Below are positions 33,004-44,578 of a DNA stretch of 64,000 nt, one piece after another. Positions within the stretch are counted from its first letter, which is position 1; each line of letters starts with the position of its first letter. Under the pieces are notes generated by a model. The model was given only the letters and a program-made list of their open reading frames with translations. It made no database searches and had not been told where the DNA came from. The stretch comes from Brachypodium distachyon (taxonomy: Eukaryota; Streptophyta; Magnoliopsida; Poales; Poaceae): contig NC_016133.3 of the NCBI RefSeq assembly GCF_000005505.3, positions 9,362,001-9,426,000 on the forward strand. Direction: 5' to 3'. Both the position numbers and the translations under genes were made by a program.

Positions 33004-33244
33004 TCTAAGCGATGCGTTTTCCGACCGATGAGACCTTTTGCGAGCTTAAGTGATGCTTTTTTTCAACGACGTTCATGTTGTGTATTAAACTGTTAATTTA
33101 CTGCATTTACATATGAGCCACGGAGGGAGCAACTGTGTAAGCGAGCTCGTTTGCTGCTCCCTCCCTCTGCCCCTCTGCCTCGTCAGTAGTTGGCTACTAT
33201 ACCCCTGGGAGTATTCTCTGACTTTCACCTGCATTTGTGAGGCT

Positions 33245-33394
33245 GAGCACCGCCACCCATCACGCTGCCGTGCGCCCATCGTCTTCCTCCTCGCGCGAGC
33301 GCCTCCACTTCTTCCTCCTCGGCCGAGCGCCGCCACCCATCACGCTGCCGAGCGCCCATCGTCTTCCTCCTCGCGCGAGCGCCTCCACCGCAGG
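33245..33394. repeat. 80-bp tandem duplication in the leader of the BDP1-like gene
   Basis: GAGCACCGCCACCCATCACG at 33245 recurs at 33325 (GAGCGCCGCC...) with nearly identical following sequence. It ends in CACCGCAG/GTTGATC, a plausible 5' UTR splice donor. Confidence 0.75.
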
Positions 33395-33841
33395 TTGATC
33401 TCCCCTTTGATTCTCTCGCTCCCGACCGTTTCTCCTCCCATCACACCACGAACGGATTCCGCCCTTTAGCTCCCCGTTTCATAATCTTCCCCAATCCGTA
33501 ACTTAGGCAAAAATCAAGGTAGGGCAGCCGCCCTACCTTGCCCTACTGGGTCCTCCGCCCATGGATAAGTGATCAGTGGTTTTGTTTGTCTATGTACGTA
33601 TTTACAAGATCGTGCCATGATCCATTAGATTAGATGTTTTCACCGTAGTTACCGGATTCGTGGTTTGATATCAGGTTCATGATTCACAATGTTTCACCTT
33701 TTGTTTTTGAAGAAAAGATTTTTCACCTTTTATTATATGTTTGTGTTTATCAATTGCTGCTGTTTTCTGAAGCAGTGATATTTCCGTCGGTGGTTTTGGC
33801 AGGTCAAAACAGTTTCCTGGAAACCATAGCGGTGGTTGGAT

Positions 33842-36800
33842 ATGATTGATGATGAAGCTGACTTTGGCAACATCACGGATGACCTGGAAGAAGTGAAAAC
33901 CGCTGCAAAGTTTCATCTTAAGGCTCAGGCTAAATCCCGAAAGGCATCCTTCCCATCCAGATCTCTATCGCCCAATCCTTGTGTGGAAAAAACTGCCGAG
34001 TAGGTTGAGGCTTTAAATCAAGATAATTTCTCTCAAGACATAATATCGTCGACCTTACTTGGCAGCAAAATGATTGGTGATGCAGCAGCTTCTGAAGGTA
34101 TTCTTAGCACACCTTCTGGTGATGTGTTGACAGATTCTGCTGTAGGTAGAGTTTCTCAAAATGAAGACCACGGTCACGATCCGTCTGAAGTAGCTACATA
34201 CCAAGGAAACTTGTTGGTTTCAGATACGCAAGCATCATCCTCCCGTTTTGGTGTCAAGACAATTGATGATTTAGTTGATTTTGAAGGAATGTTTGATACA
34301 AATGTTGAACAGGAAATAGTTGCAAAGTTCAAGCCTAAGACTCAGGTGAAACTCGGCAAGGTAGCATCCAAGTCACGGAAGATGGACCAAAAGGCAGTAG
34401 CTTCCACCATAGATGTGGCCTCACAAAGTAAAGATAATAATCGAGCTCCTAGACATCAAGAATATATACAAACGTCAGATTATCAACCATCTATGGAAAT
34501 CAATAATATTGCAGTTGACAAAGCTAACCATGAGAGCATCCTTGAAGAACCTGCTCAAGAGGAAGCGGTTACAAAAATCATATCTGAATCGCGACGAAAT
34601 CTTCGTAGGCTTCACCTGGGGTTGTTGGGAGTTGTCATAATTTTACTGAAGCTAATCTAAAGGCTGATGTTTTTTTTGCTTTAGATGTGGTATCTTAAGA
34701 TACAAGAATCGACAGACATGATGAAGGCCACATCCGTGATCTACGTACAAAACCTAGAGATCAAGAAGCTACTACAGTTCCATACACTTGGCAGCTACAT
34801 GTTAGTGGATACCTAAAGTTTTTTAGTGAATATCCATTATAATTTCGAATAACTGCTCAAATAATTATACCTTCATGCTCATCTTTCGATTGCTTTTAGG
34901 ATATCGATGCTAACATTGATTTAGAGTCTCAAGAGAACCTGATAAACCCTCAGATTGATGATACTGGACAGATCATTGGAGAACCTTCAGGTGTGTACTT
35001 ATTTTACTTTTTGAACTTCTTTTCCATGTCACGTCTTGTAGTCCAAAAAATGTGGATGGCATTCATTGGAGTGTTTTTTCTAGAGTTTTGAAAGAAGTCC
35101 TTGAAGTAAATGAGACTGAAGTCCTATTATGAACTCATGCTTATTGTTTCCTACTACCAAAATAAGATTTTCTCACCAAATTCTGAGAGATCTACCTGGC
35201 ACTACGCTCATTGTGATCGGTCCAAACTACATGAGTTGTTGACTGCTTTATTAGCTTGTATAGCTTTGACCAGTTTTCCTGGTACTTATCTTCTCACAAG
35301 AAGCTAATATCTGTGTTACAACTGAAGCGACTGCTGAATTTCAACCAAATATTGGGAGGAAAAAGGGCAAAGGTAAATCAGTAACGTTTATTCTACGAGA
35401 TGCTTCCAAAGGGGTTGCTCCTGCTGATACCGGTTCTGAGCGGAGCAACACCATTACCGTAATGAGGTAGGGAATGATGAAAGATTAAACAACTTGCTTG
35501 AGCAAAGAGCTCAAAAGGTATGTGTGCTGAAATTTGCAATTTTACCTAGAGAAACTTGGCAAATATATACTCTTACCTTATTCCCCCCTGCAGCATTCTC
35601 TTGCTGAAAAGCAACACTCAAATGATCAGGAATATACCGACAGGGAGAACCAGTATCATGAGGGAGAGTCATCAGATCAGGCTGTTAAAAAACAACCAGG
35701 ACTGGATGTTGGAAAACTAGAATTATCTATGAAGCTACGAAGCAGGAAAAAGGTCGTGAAAGTTGGGATATCTGAGGATGCTACAGATAATAATTTTGAT
35801 GACTATCTTGAAGCTTTAGCAGTCGAACAAGTTAATGATAGTGATCAAGAGTACAGTGCTGGAGCAAAGCAGAAGATCAGGAGAAAGTCAAGGGTGAAAT
35901 ATTTAGATAAAGAAACTTTGAGGGGTTCCAAGCGCACCTCAAAGGATTCCACTATAGAAGAATCACAACAGCAGAACCTTCAGAAGGAAAAAAGTGAAGT
36001 AACATCACGGGGTCGTAAGAGGGCCTCTAAAGATACAGAAGAGCCTGAAAAGAAGCTTACTCGCAGAATTCGTCAAAACATAACAAAAGGTCTGTGGCCA
36101 AAATGACTAAGGCATCAAGTTTACATAATATAAGCTCTAAACTCTTGTTCTTTTTGCTTTTGTTGTCTTAGAAGTCAAAACTTTGCTGGAGAAACCTGAT
36201 CATGAGACAGATCGCATGAAGCTAAGTGTGATGCACCTCAGGTTGTTACAACAGGCCAGAGAGCGTATTGAAGTGAGTTTTTGTTGATGTGCTTTTGGTA
36301 GTTCTATGTATGAAATAGTTTTTATGCTGTTACTTCATGATTCTGTTTTGTCTCTTCCTAAGAGTAAAACAATTCCGTCAGGACCATCTGCCTCTAATCA
36401 AAGGTCTGTTTTTTTTTTCACTTCAAATATTATGCGTAGATTTTATCTCTTTTGAATGTTTAAGTTTCTAATTTTTGATCCAGATATTTTTAGGTTAAGT
36501 TAGTAAAATAAACAGTCAATGGCAATAATGCTATAGATAGATTTGCAAACTTTCTATTTTATTATGGAGATGTTTCAACTTTTAAGATAGATTATTAACA
36601 TGGCATTGTTGCTGCAGTTGTTGGTTACAACATCTAAATTTGCAGTCTTCAATTCGATGGGCTGCTATACAGCTTCAATCACTTTCTACTGACTTTTCCC
36701 CTGTCCTGTCTCTTGGCGGTTTCTTCTCTCCTGTTTATGCAAAGCAGATCCCAATTTGGAGACCTGGACGATTTTGATCCATTTGGAGAGAACTGTCATT

Positions 36801-37639
36801 ATGGCAGAACAGAGAGTTACATGTTAGAAAATGCAACCAAGTTGAATTATCATTCCTACATGAACAAACAAACACGAGCCAAATGGTCAAAATCTGACAC
36901 TGACTTGTTTTACCAGGTATTTAAGACATCAAACACACAAACAACTATTTTCATTTTGATGGTTTTTAGCTTCTCTATTTATGCTGACACTTCAATTCAT
37001 TTTTTCTTCTATTTGTTCTGGTCCAGGGTCTTCAACAGTATGGTAGTGATTTTGCAATGATACAACAACTATTCCCTGATAAAACCCGTGATCAGGTCCG
37101 TCAAAAATTTAAAACTGAGGAGAATAAGCATCCAATGCAAGTTCATGATGCTGTACTTTATCGCTCTAGAGGTTAGAAGTTGCTCTAATGGTCCAGCCCA
37201 TATTCTAATTTCTTATTTGTGATTTTTCTTATCTTAATGCTTCTGTTTTTTACAACTGTACACAGATAATTTGTATTTAAAACAAGTAATCAAACAGCTC
37301 AACATTGAAGATTTGCCTAGAGACATCGACACTACACATAAACAGGAGTGTGCATCTAATGAAGGAAACCCTGGAAATGAGGTTTTTCCTGATAACAATA
37401 TGCAATGTGTTTATATCGAGTATATTTTATTGACCTTTTTTTTTCTGTTTTAGAATGTGCTGGATGGTTTCATGAACGAAGAAGAGAATGGTTCAAATTG
37501 GTCAGATACAGAGCAGGGCACACACGGATTGGAGATCAAAGAAGGGGAGTCTGTTTCTGCAAATGTTGAAGATGCCTTGATGTTTTCGATTGGTACTAGC
37601 ACGACGATTGTGATAAAAATCAGGAAATATTGGTCTTGA
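33842..37639 (+). pseudogene. BDP1-like: TFIIIB B'' subunit (BDP1)-like gene, 5' half disrupted
   Basis: BDP1 is the TFIIIB subunit that helps open RNA polymerase III promoters. Recognisable exons: 33842-34604, 34900-34990, 35301-35517, 35594-36089, 36172-36272, 36363-36403, 36748-36916, 37027-37171, 37266-37381, 37454-37639. The extended SANT (Myb_DNA-bind_7) domain is in the last part: RAKWSKSDTDLFYQ, GLQQYGSDFAMIQQLF, PDKTRDQVRQKFKTEE. The B''-typical lead-in QFGDLDDFDPFGE precedes it, and an acidic tail (MNEEENGSNWSDTE) follows. The first frame opens MIDDEADFGN; an upstream acceptor (TTGGCAG at about 33802) suggests a 5' UTR intron. Breaks: TAG at 34001-34003, a frame break with TAA at 34696-34698, and a frameshift near 35460. 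The first may instead be a 66-bp intron (34000-34065). From 35594 on, frames and splice phases agree. The gene may be dead or making a shortened product. Confidence 0.72.
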
Positions 37640-38107
37640 TCCATGATCTCTTGATTCTTCCAATCCTGTGAGCCATGACATATTCTGTGTCAAAACAAAA
37701 TTGGTCACAGGATTCCTAAGGTACCGATGGAAGTATCACAGTTCCCAAGTTAAATACAATTTTTTTTTGACAGCCAAGTTAAATACAAGTTTGTTTCACT
37801 TTTACTTTGATGGTTTTTAGAACCAGGACGTTGGGTAGTGTGAAGCAACGCTGAGGTGTAATCTGCTGATTCCCTAATTCTACCAGTTGCACTTTCGGTT
37901 GCTAGGTTGTTGTATTACCATTCATTTGATATTGTGAAATTTATATGTGTTCCGTTAGCTCCAATTGGCGATGTGCAAATACATAAAAAGTAGTGTGACC
38001 CCCCTTAACAAATTTTGAAGAGGCAGAGCAGAGCATACTGATTGTTGCTTCCCCACCACTAGCCACTTGCAATGCAAAAATCAACTGATAGAGCAGAGTA
38101 TCGCAGC
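37640..38107. other. Spacer between BDP1-like and F-box genes
   Basis: Nothing recognised beyond the probable 3' UTR of the BDP1-like gene. Confidence 0.45.
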
Positions 38108-38109
38108 TA

Positions 38110-38344
38110 CTCCATCTGTCCCCAGTTAATTGCGCCGGTCTTTTTGCAAAGAAACACTTATGAATTTCCGAAATAAATCTGCAGTCCACATCTTTAATTA
38201 AACGTAGATTGCGCATTAATTTCGAAAATTTACAAGAGTTTTTCGTAAAAGTTCCAGTAGAACGTGAACTGCAGGTTTATTCGCAAATTCATAAGGTTTT
38301 TAAAAAAAAAAATGCTGGTACCAATTAATTAGGGACGGAGGGAG
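38110..38344. mobile_element. Stowaway MITE (235 bp)
   Basis: The left end CTCCATCTGTCCCCAGTTAATT and the right end AATTAATTAGGGACGGAGGGAG are inverted, and TA flanks both sides (38108-38109, 38345-38346). It lies about 590 bp before the F-box start codon. Confidence 0.85.
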
Positions 38345-38743
38345 TACCACAGTGGTACAGCACTACTCCAGTAGAAATTAGAAACTAATTCATGTCTAAG
38401 GTCTTCTGCGTCACAGCGCTGTAATAGTAAAAGCACAGTGACCGGAAGGTGTTAATTAACGTCCTGAAGCACACACGACTTGCATCCTTTCAATTCAATT
38501 TATAGAACACCTAACAAGAAACACGTCTCTTCTAAGAAAATTAAACGCATTGCAGCATAAGAAGATGCTATCGGTCACATCCTTGGGCCTTGGCGCTCGT
38601 CGCCACGATATAGTCATATAAGATACCGGAGAGAGAGAGAAATAAGGACAGAAATAACGAGGAATAAGGAATCCTGGACACATACGAAACCTAGTCTGGC
38701 CGGTTTGGGGGCCTCTTTTAAGCAGCCGTATCATACCGAATAC

Positions 38744-38756
38744 GTTATATATCGAT
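38744..38756 (+). promoter_or_regulatory. Candidate TATA box of the F-box gene
   Basis: GTTATATATCGA lies about 185 bp upstream of the proposed ATG, a usual distance allowing for a 5' UTR. This is weak evidence by itself. Confidence 0.35.
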
Positions 38757-38934
38757 CACGACTTGCAATGATCTTTGGGTCGATTTAGGGCTTACCGGCT
38801 TAGCCTCATCTCGATCAAAAAAGGGAAAGATTATCTGCAGCTCTGTAAGCATTGCCTGCCTGCCAAGATCTACAAATATATGTGATTCCTTGTTCTCATT
38901 ATTTGTGTTTGCATCTGGAGCCAAGATCGATCCG

Positions 38935-40950
38935 ATGGGTGCCAGCAGCGACCGCATCAGCAGCCTTCCTGACGATCTCATCATCCTCATCCTCACCCAC
39001 CTCGGCTCCGCCGCCGCCGCGGCACGCACCAGCGTCCTCTCGCGCCGCTGGCGCCGCATCTGGACTCACCTTCCGGAGCTCTTCCTAAACGAGCCGGCGG
39101 CGACCTCAGACTCCATAGACGCCGCCCTGGCTGCAGCCTACTCGGCGGGCGGAACCTTGAGGCTGCTCGCCATCACCATGCCCAGGGACGCCAACGCTGC
39201 CCGCGTCTCTCCATGGCTGCGCTTCGCCTCGCAGCGCCTAGCCGGCGAGCTCTCCCTCGATGTGAACCTGCGCTTAACCGGTGCCACAGAGCCAGAGGAG
39301 GGCTCCAGGAAGCTCGAGCTGCCTCCTTGCGAGAGGGTAACGGAGATGGACGTCTGCTTCAACTACTACACTCTTGGGCTCCCCCATGACAGGATCTCGT
39401 TCCCTGCACTGGCCGTCCTGAACATGAGCTGTGCCAAAATAGAAGCCCAGGACCTGGAACGCCTCGGGTCGTTGCCGCGGCTGCGAGAGCTCGTCCTGCG
39501 CGGGATCACGCTGGCCACCGTCTACGACGTCTCGATACGCTCTGACACGTTGGAGCGGCTGATCTACCTCGTGAGCCGCACCCGCCGGTTGGAGATCGTC
39601 GCCCCGAAGCTCCAGGCATTGCGAACATACTCATCCAGCGGTCCTGATCATGAGATCGCCGAGGCCTATGTCGTCGCTCCCAGCCTCGCTGATCTTGCTT
39701 GGTTCTTCTACGACCCGCAGCGGCACCGGTTTGTCGGCGCTGGGCGCCACCTCCGCAAGCTGTCGCTGCTGGATTCGTCCACGACAGCGCTGATGCAGCG
39801 CTTCGACACTGCGGATGAGCTAGAGATCAAGCTCTCGATGGATTGGGTGTGTCTTAATTTAATTGGAAACGCTTAATATATAGCCACATGTGCAGGCATA
39901 TATATATGCATCGTCCTTAATTTCTAGCAGCCTGTATTTCAATTCCTAGCTGTGACGCCTTCCTCTTAATTCCTCCACAATTAATCGTGTGTGTGTTTTG
40001 CAGGTGAGAGAAGGGTATGAGAACTTTATGAACGCCATGAGCAAACCTACAAAGTGTAAGGTTCTAGACCTACAGCTGAGGTATCGAGGGCTACCGTCGC
40101 ATTTCCATGCACCATGCGTGTTGTATCTCCTCAAGAAATCATCTGGCCTCAGACGGATTGTGGTCCATCTTCCCTTGGGTAACATGGTAACCAATTCTCA
40201 TATTTTTTCAGTCAATATAGTACTCAGTATAGCCCTTAATTTCTGACTTCCCCCACTGTCATTTGCAAGGGAAACCTTCCATCGGGAGGGCTCATTCCAA
40301 AAAAGACCATTAACTTTGTCATAAACTCTTTCAAAACCAGTCTTAAAAATGACCTCATCAAGTTTTTCTTCCGACGCAATTCATGAATAATTTCATGAAA
40401 AATCAAATCCCTCTCGTTATACTTCTGCCAGGCTAAAAGGTTTGAGTTGGCCATATAACCTTTTGAACCACCACTAAAATCCCATTGGTGTGTTGACTTT
40501 TATGAAATAAAGTTGAAGCTTGCATTCAGAGGACAAATAGGCGCACCTACATGCTAAATCTGTCATGCACTGGATCTTGTAAAAGCGCCAGAGCTTAAGA
40601 TTGACATGAATCTACAACTTTTCAGGATATTCAAGTCGGTAATATGTGCCCATTATCTAGGTGTTCTTGCCGTTCACCAGAGAATGCCAAGATAGAGAAC
40701 ATTTTGCTAGTCACTTGAAGAGGTGGTGATTATGAACTTTGAGGAGGGAAATAATCATGTGGAGTTCTTGAGCCTGCTGTTGGGGTGCAATACACCAATC
40801 CTTAAAACTGTGGTCATTAATTCCGAAACGAGAGCGCTGAGCAAGGACACTTGCATAAAAATACGAAGCAATGCCAGTCCGATTATTGATGTCAAGTTCA
40901 ATAAGTTCTCACATTCGCATTGGAGATGGGTGCCATATATGCCTTGTTGA
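38935..40950 (+). CDS. F-box protein with LRR/FBD-type C-terminus (3 exons)
   Basis: Exons 38935-39846, 40004-40186 and 40711-40950 join in phase 0 to give 444 residues with no interruption. An F-box lies near the N-terminus: DRISSLPDDLIILILTHL, then RTSVLSRRWRRIWTHLP. Leucine-rich segments follow (FPALAVLNMSCAKI, LPRLRELVLRG, LRKLSLLD). The last exon begins SLEEVVIMNFEEGNNHVEF and ends in an FBD-like region (ILKTVVIN). F-box proteins link substrates to SCF ubiquitin ligases; this subfamily is large and fast-evolving in grasses and the target is unknown. ATG at 38935 (MGASSDRISS) is chosen because it directly precedes the F-box and the upstream in-frame codons have no ATG. Intron 2 (524 bp) contains no recognisable gene. 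Length and architecture are normal, so the gene is probably functional. Confidence 0.87.
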
Positions 40951-41416
40951 AAACTGGGTTCCCTGTCTTCTGTTGTATAATCGGCCGGTTAAGATGACCT
41001 AGATAGGAAGAGGTTCCATCGTCCGTGAACTGCTTTTCAAGGTCACAGTCAAATTACCCGGGAAAAAAAAGGTCAATGTCAAATTAATATAGTGATATTT
41101 TGTATACCCAAGCGAGCGGTGTGTTAATCATATATAATTGCCAGAGTGTGGAGAACAAATAGTTGGTGATAATAATAATATTGTTCCGCAAAACACTATG
41201 CAGTTATCAGTTTTTTTTAACCATCTCTCTTCAGATGTCAGCAGATATTCAAAGAGGAGCTTAATCTTGTCTTCCATCGGGCTAGAAGAAAGAAATATCA
41301 CCAACTTGGCAACTAGATTCATAACTTTAGATAGCTTGTACCGATAATTTTTCACTATCAGTGTTGTACATAAACTCTTTTATTAATATATTTGTAGTAG
41401 ATCATTGCTCTAATGT
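40951..41416. other. 3' flank of the F-box gene
   Basis: AT-rich 3' UTR/spacer up to the CACTA element. No gene seen. Confidence 0.5.
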
Positions 41417-41683
41417 CACTACGGGAGAAAGCGGCTTTGCCGGGGGCCAGGGGCCGCCGGCAAACGCACCTTTGCCTGTGGCAAAGCCCGTCGGCACGGA
41501 GATCCACAGGCAAAGGATTCTTTGCCCGCGGCTTTCTCACGGGTCTGTCGGCGAAGCCTTTACTGGCGGCCAAAACGACGGCCTCCGGCAAAGAAAAGGA
41601 GATCACGGCATGCGGTGCCGTTAACGGCTGGGCCCACATGTCGGGCCTTTGCCGGCGGTCAGGGAAAAAGCCGCCGGCAAAGG
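41417..41683. mobile_element. CACTA transposon, terminal part
   Basis: The terminus CACTACGGGAGAAAGC begins at 41417, followed by GC-rich subterminal repeats built on TTTGCCGGCGG and its inverse (CCGCCGGCAAAG), as in Triticeae CACTA (En/Spm) elements. The copia element inserted at AAAGG in one of these repeats. The CACTA sequence resumes at 60441; its other end is not in the window. Confidence 0.75.
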
Positions 41684-43003
41684 TGAAAAGGCATTTCGAT
41701 CCATAATGAGTTTTGGTGTTAATGACCACTTTATATGTGGACTAACCGTATATAAGTGTTTTCAGAAATTATATAGAATCAAGCAAAGCGGTTCGTTGCC
41801 CTCAAAGGAAAGAAGCGTAGAAGGATTTATGACTTTTTATTTATATTGAGTATCCGTACTATAAAGAGGGAGTCCATCTGGGAAGGCTTGGGTGAATCAA
41901 TTTGACTTACACACAACCACCAAATTGCACCCACCAGATAGCGTCAATCCCACCGGTGAAGATTAGCTAAAACCTATTCTTGAACCAAAGTGTTCTGCCA
42001 GTTTTTCTGTCCAGGGCGGCAGTACCGGTCATCCCAGGCCGGTAGTATCGGTCGCGGTAGTACCGCCCCGGTACCGCACTAGTGCTATGAGGTAGCAAAA
42101 CGCTACTGACATATAGCGGCACAGGTACGGTACCGGTACTGCACTACCGCTCGCGGTAGTACCGCTTGAGCTAGCGGTAGTACCGCCCTGTGCAGAAATT
42201 GCACATAACGGGCAGAAATCGGGAATCCCTATAAAAGAGCGTCTCCATCCCCAATGGTTTAAGGCTCCATTCTTGAAAGCATTCTTCACCTCCAAAGCTT
42301 CAAATGTCAAGATCTCTCTCCCTAGTGCTTCCCCCTAGCTAATACTTTGAGTAAGGGTTGAGAAGAGCTCGATCTAGGGTTTCACCAAATCAAAAGTTGA
42401 TTCCCCTTGTTTTTCTTGGTGGATTTTGTTACTCTTGGGATTTGTGGATCCCTAGCCGGAAGGTGTCTCTTCAAGCACTCCAATCTTGTGAGGAGGTGTT
42501 TGAGAATTTGGGAAGGAGCCTCCAATTTAATTGTGGATTCGTGTCCTTCTCCTTGTTTGTAAAGGTTCGGCGTTCGCCTTCAAGGAAGCCATTAGTGGAA
42601 CTTAGTTCACCTTTGTGGTGTTGTGTGAGCTCATCCCACCTTTGTGGTGTGGTGAGTTGGAGAATAGAGTGAGCCTTTGTGGCGTCTCTCCCTTTGTGGT
42701 AGAGCACTCCTCCAAACGGAGACGTACACCGATCCCAATAGGTGGAACTCCGGTAAAATCTTCGTCTTTCCGTGTGGTATCATACTTGCCCCTTTACTTA
42801 CTTGTTTTACTTCATTGTCTATACTTTGCTTCAGCTAGTGCTTTGGCTATTGCACTTCATACAAGGGTTGCATTCCTTTTAGAGAATTTAGTGAACCCTA
42901 GGATTAAGTGTTTGTATCTTTCAAGAAAAGAAAATTAAAAAGTAAAATTTGTTAGTCGCCTATTCAACCCCCCCCCCCTCTAGTCGACCATACCGATCTT
43001 TCA
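41684..43003 (+). repeat. 5' LTR of the Maximus-like copia
   Basis: 1320 bp. The region 42010-42190 is built of GCGGTAGTACCGC-type palindromes, followed by a TATA box CTATAAAAGAG at 42229-42239. The end is CCGATCTTTCA. Confidence 0.88.
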
Positions 43004-43005
43004 AT

Positions 43006-43017
43006 TGGTATGAGAGC
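43006..43017 (+). other. Primer-binding site of the Maximus-like copia
   Basis: TGGTATGAGAGC two bases after the LTR. It differs at one base (G for C) from the initiator tRNA-Met match TGGTATCAGAGC. Confidence 0.75.
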
Positions 43018-43054
43018 CTCGTCTCTTAATTAGGGCTTTACCGCTCTTAAGAGT

Positions 43055-44578
43055 ATGGCCGGCGATGATGGGGAACCCACCGTGAAACCCCAAGAAACCG
43101 AGGTGATAGATGATAATGCTCCACTAACTTTTAAATCCATCAAATTGCTTTTGGATAGCATGCAAAAAGTGATTCTAGATAGTGTGGACAAAAAAATTAG
43201 TGAGCACCTACCTAACAAAGCCTCTTCTTCTTCTACTGAGTCCTTCCATGCCAAGCCACCAAGTGCGGTGGATTTGACTAAGAAAGTTTCGGATGCCGAA
43301 GCCCGTAAAAAGGCTAAGGCTATAGAAGAGAGTGCCTCTAAATCCCAAGGTAGGGGTGAATATGGGTTGTATAGTGAGGTGGCTCCACCACCTCAATATA
43401 ATCATCGTTACCATAATTTGCCACCTATGTACAACCAAGGTGATTCCCCCATGCTAACCTCCACTAACTACGTTGATTGGTTTCATTCCATGAGGACTCA
43501 CTTCAAGAGCACATCAACGGAGTTGTGAAGAATTGTTGAAGAAGGTTTCTTTGTTCATGATCCAAAGAACTTGTCACCAAGAGAGTATGTGGACAATCAA
43601 CTCAATGAGCATGCCATTGGAATACTCCTAAAGGCTCTACCCTTGGAGTATAGAACATTTGTCCGTGGTGTTGATTCCGCTAGAGACGCTTGGAAGCTCA
43701 TTGGTGACCACATTGACAACAATGAGAGTATTAGGAAGTCAAACTTTGAGGTGGTCATCAACGAATGCAAAAATTTCTTCATGAATGATGGAGAGGTTAC
43801 GGATGAGCTATATAGGAGAGTCATCACTCTTGGAGCCAAGATGAAGGACCATGGAAATCATGACATCAATGATGAATGGCTCAAGCGTCTATTCATAGAA
43901 GCCATCTCTCCACACCGAGAGGTTCATGCCGCAATGATTAAGCAAAGAACGGACTACTATAGCTTGACTCCAAGTCAAGTAATGGGAGAGTTTGTGGCTA
44001 TGGATATTCTTAAGAAGACCTCTGAGGACAACCTCATACGCGCCAAGTTTCTCTCACAAAGCTCAAATCTTGCATTGAAGGCCAACGTGACTTCCACCCC
44101 AACTCCAAGTGAAGCACCCCACTAAGAAGAAGTTGAGGTCACGAAAGAAAATTGCAACTATGAGTTCAATGATCACATGGCTCTTGCGGCTCAAGCTTTT
44201 TGGAAGAACAAGAAGTTTGTCAAGTCCAACTCCTTCAACCCCAACTACCACAACAAGGAAGCTTCATGCTCCAAGCCCAAATGTCAAAAATCTCGTAAAT
44301 GTTATAACTATGGTAATAATGACCATTTCGTTGCAGATTGTATCTATGTGAGGAGGGAGGAGAATGGTGGTCGTCTCATCCTTAAAGGGAAGACCAATCC
44401 CTCCTTCAACAAGAAGTCAACGAAGAAGAGGCAACCAAGAATGCTTCTTGTTCAAGAAGAATATACTTCGGGTGACGAAGATGATGATGAGGAAGAGTCC
44501 ACGGAGAGGGCGAACATTGCCATTGCTCCTTCACTTCCATCTCTCTTCAACTCCGCCAATGAGAACAAGAACAAATGA
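43055..44578 (+). pseudogene. Copia gag, with in-frame stops and altered zinc knuckle
   Basis: One frame runs from ATG 43055 to 44578 but is cut by TGA at 43526-43528 and TAA at 44123-44125. The segments keep gag character (for example ALPLEYRTFVRG). The zinc knuckle at about 44297-44340 reads CYNYGNNDHFVADC, so the second Cys is Tyr. An acidic region (SGDEDDDEEESTE) follows. Reading frame is lost near 44575. Confidence 0.8.
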
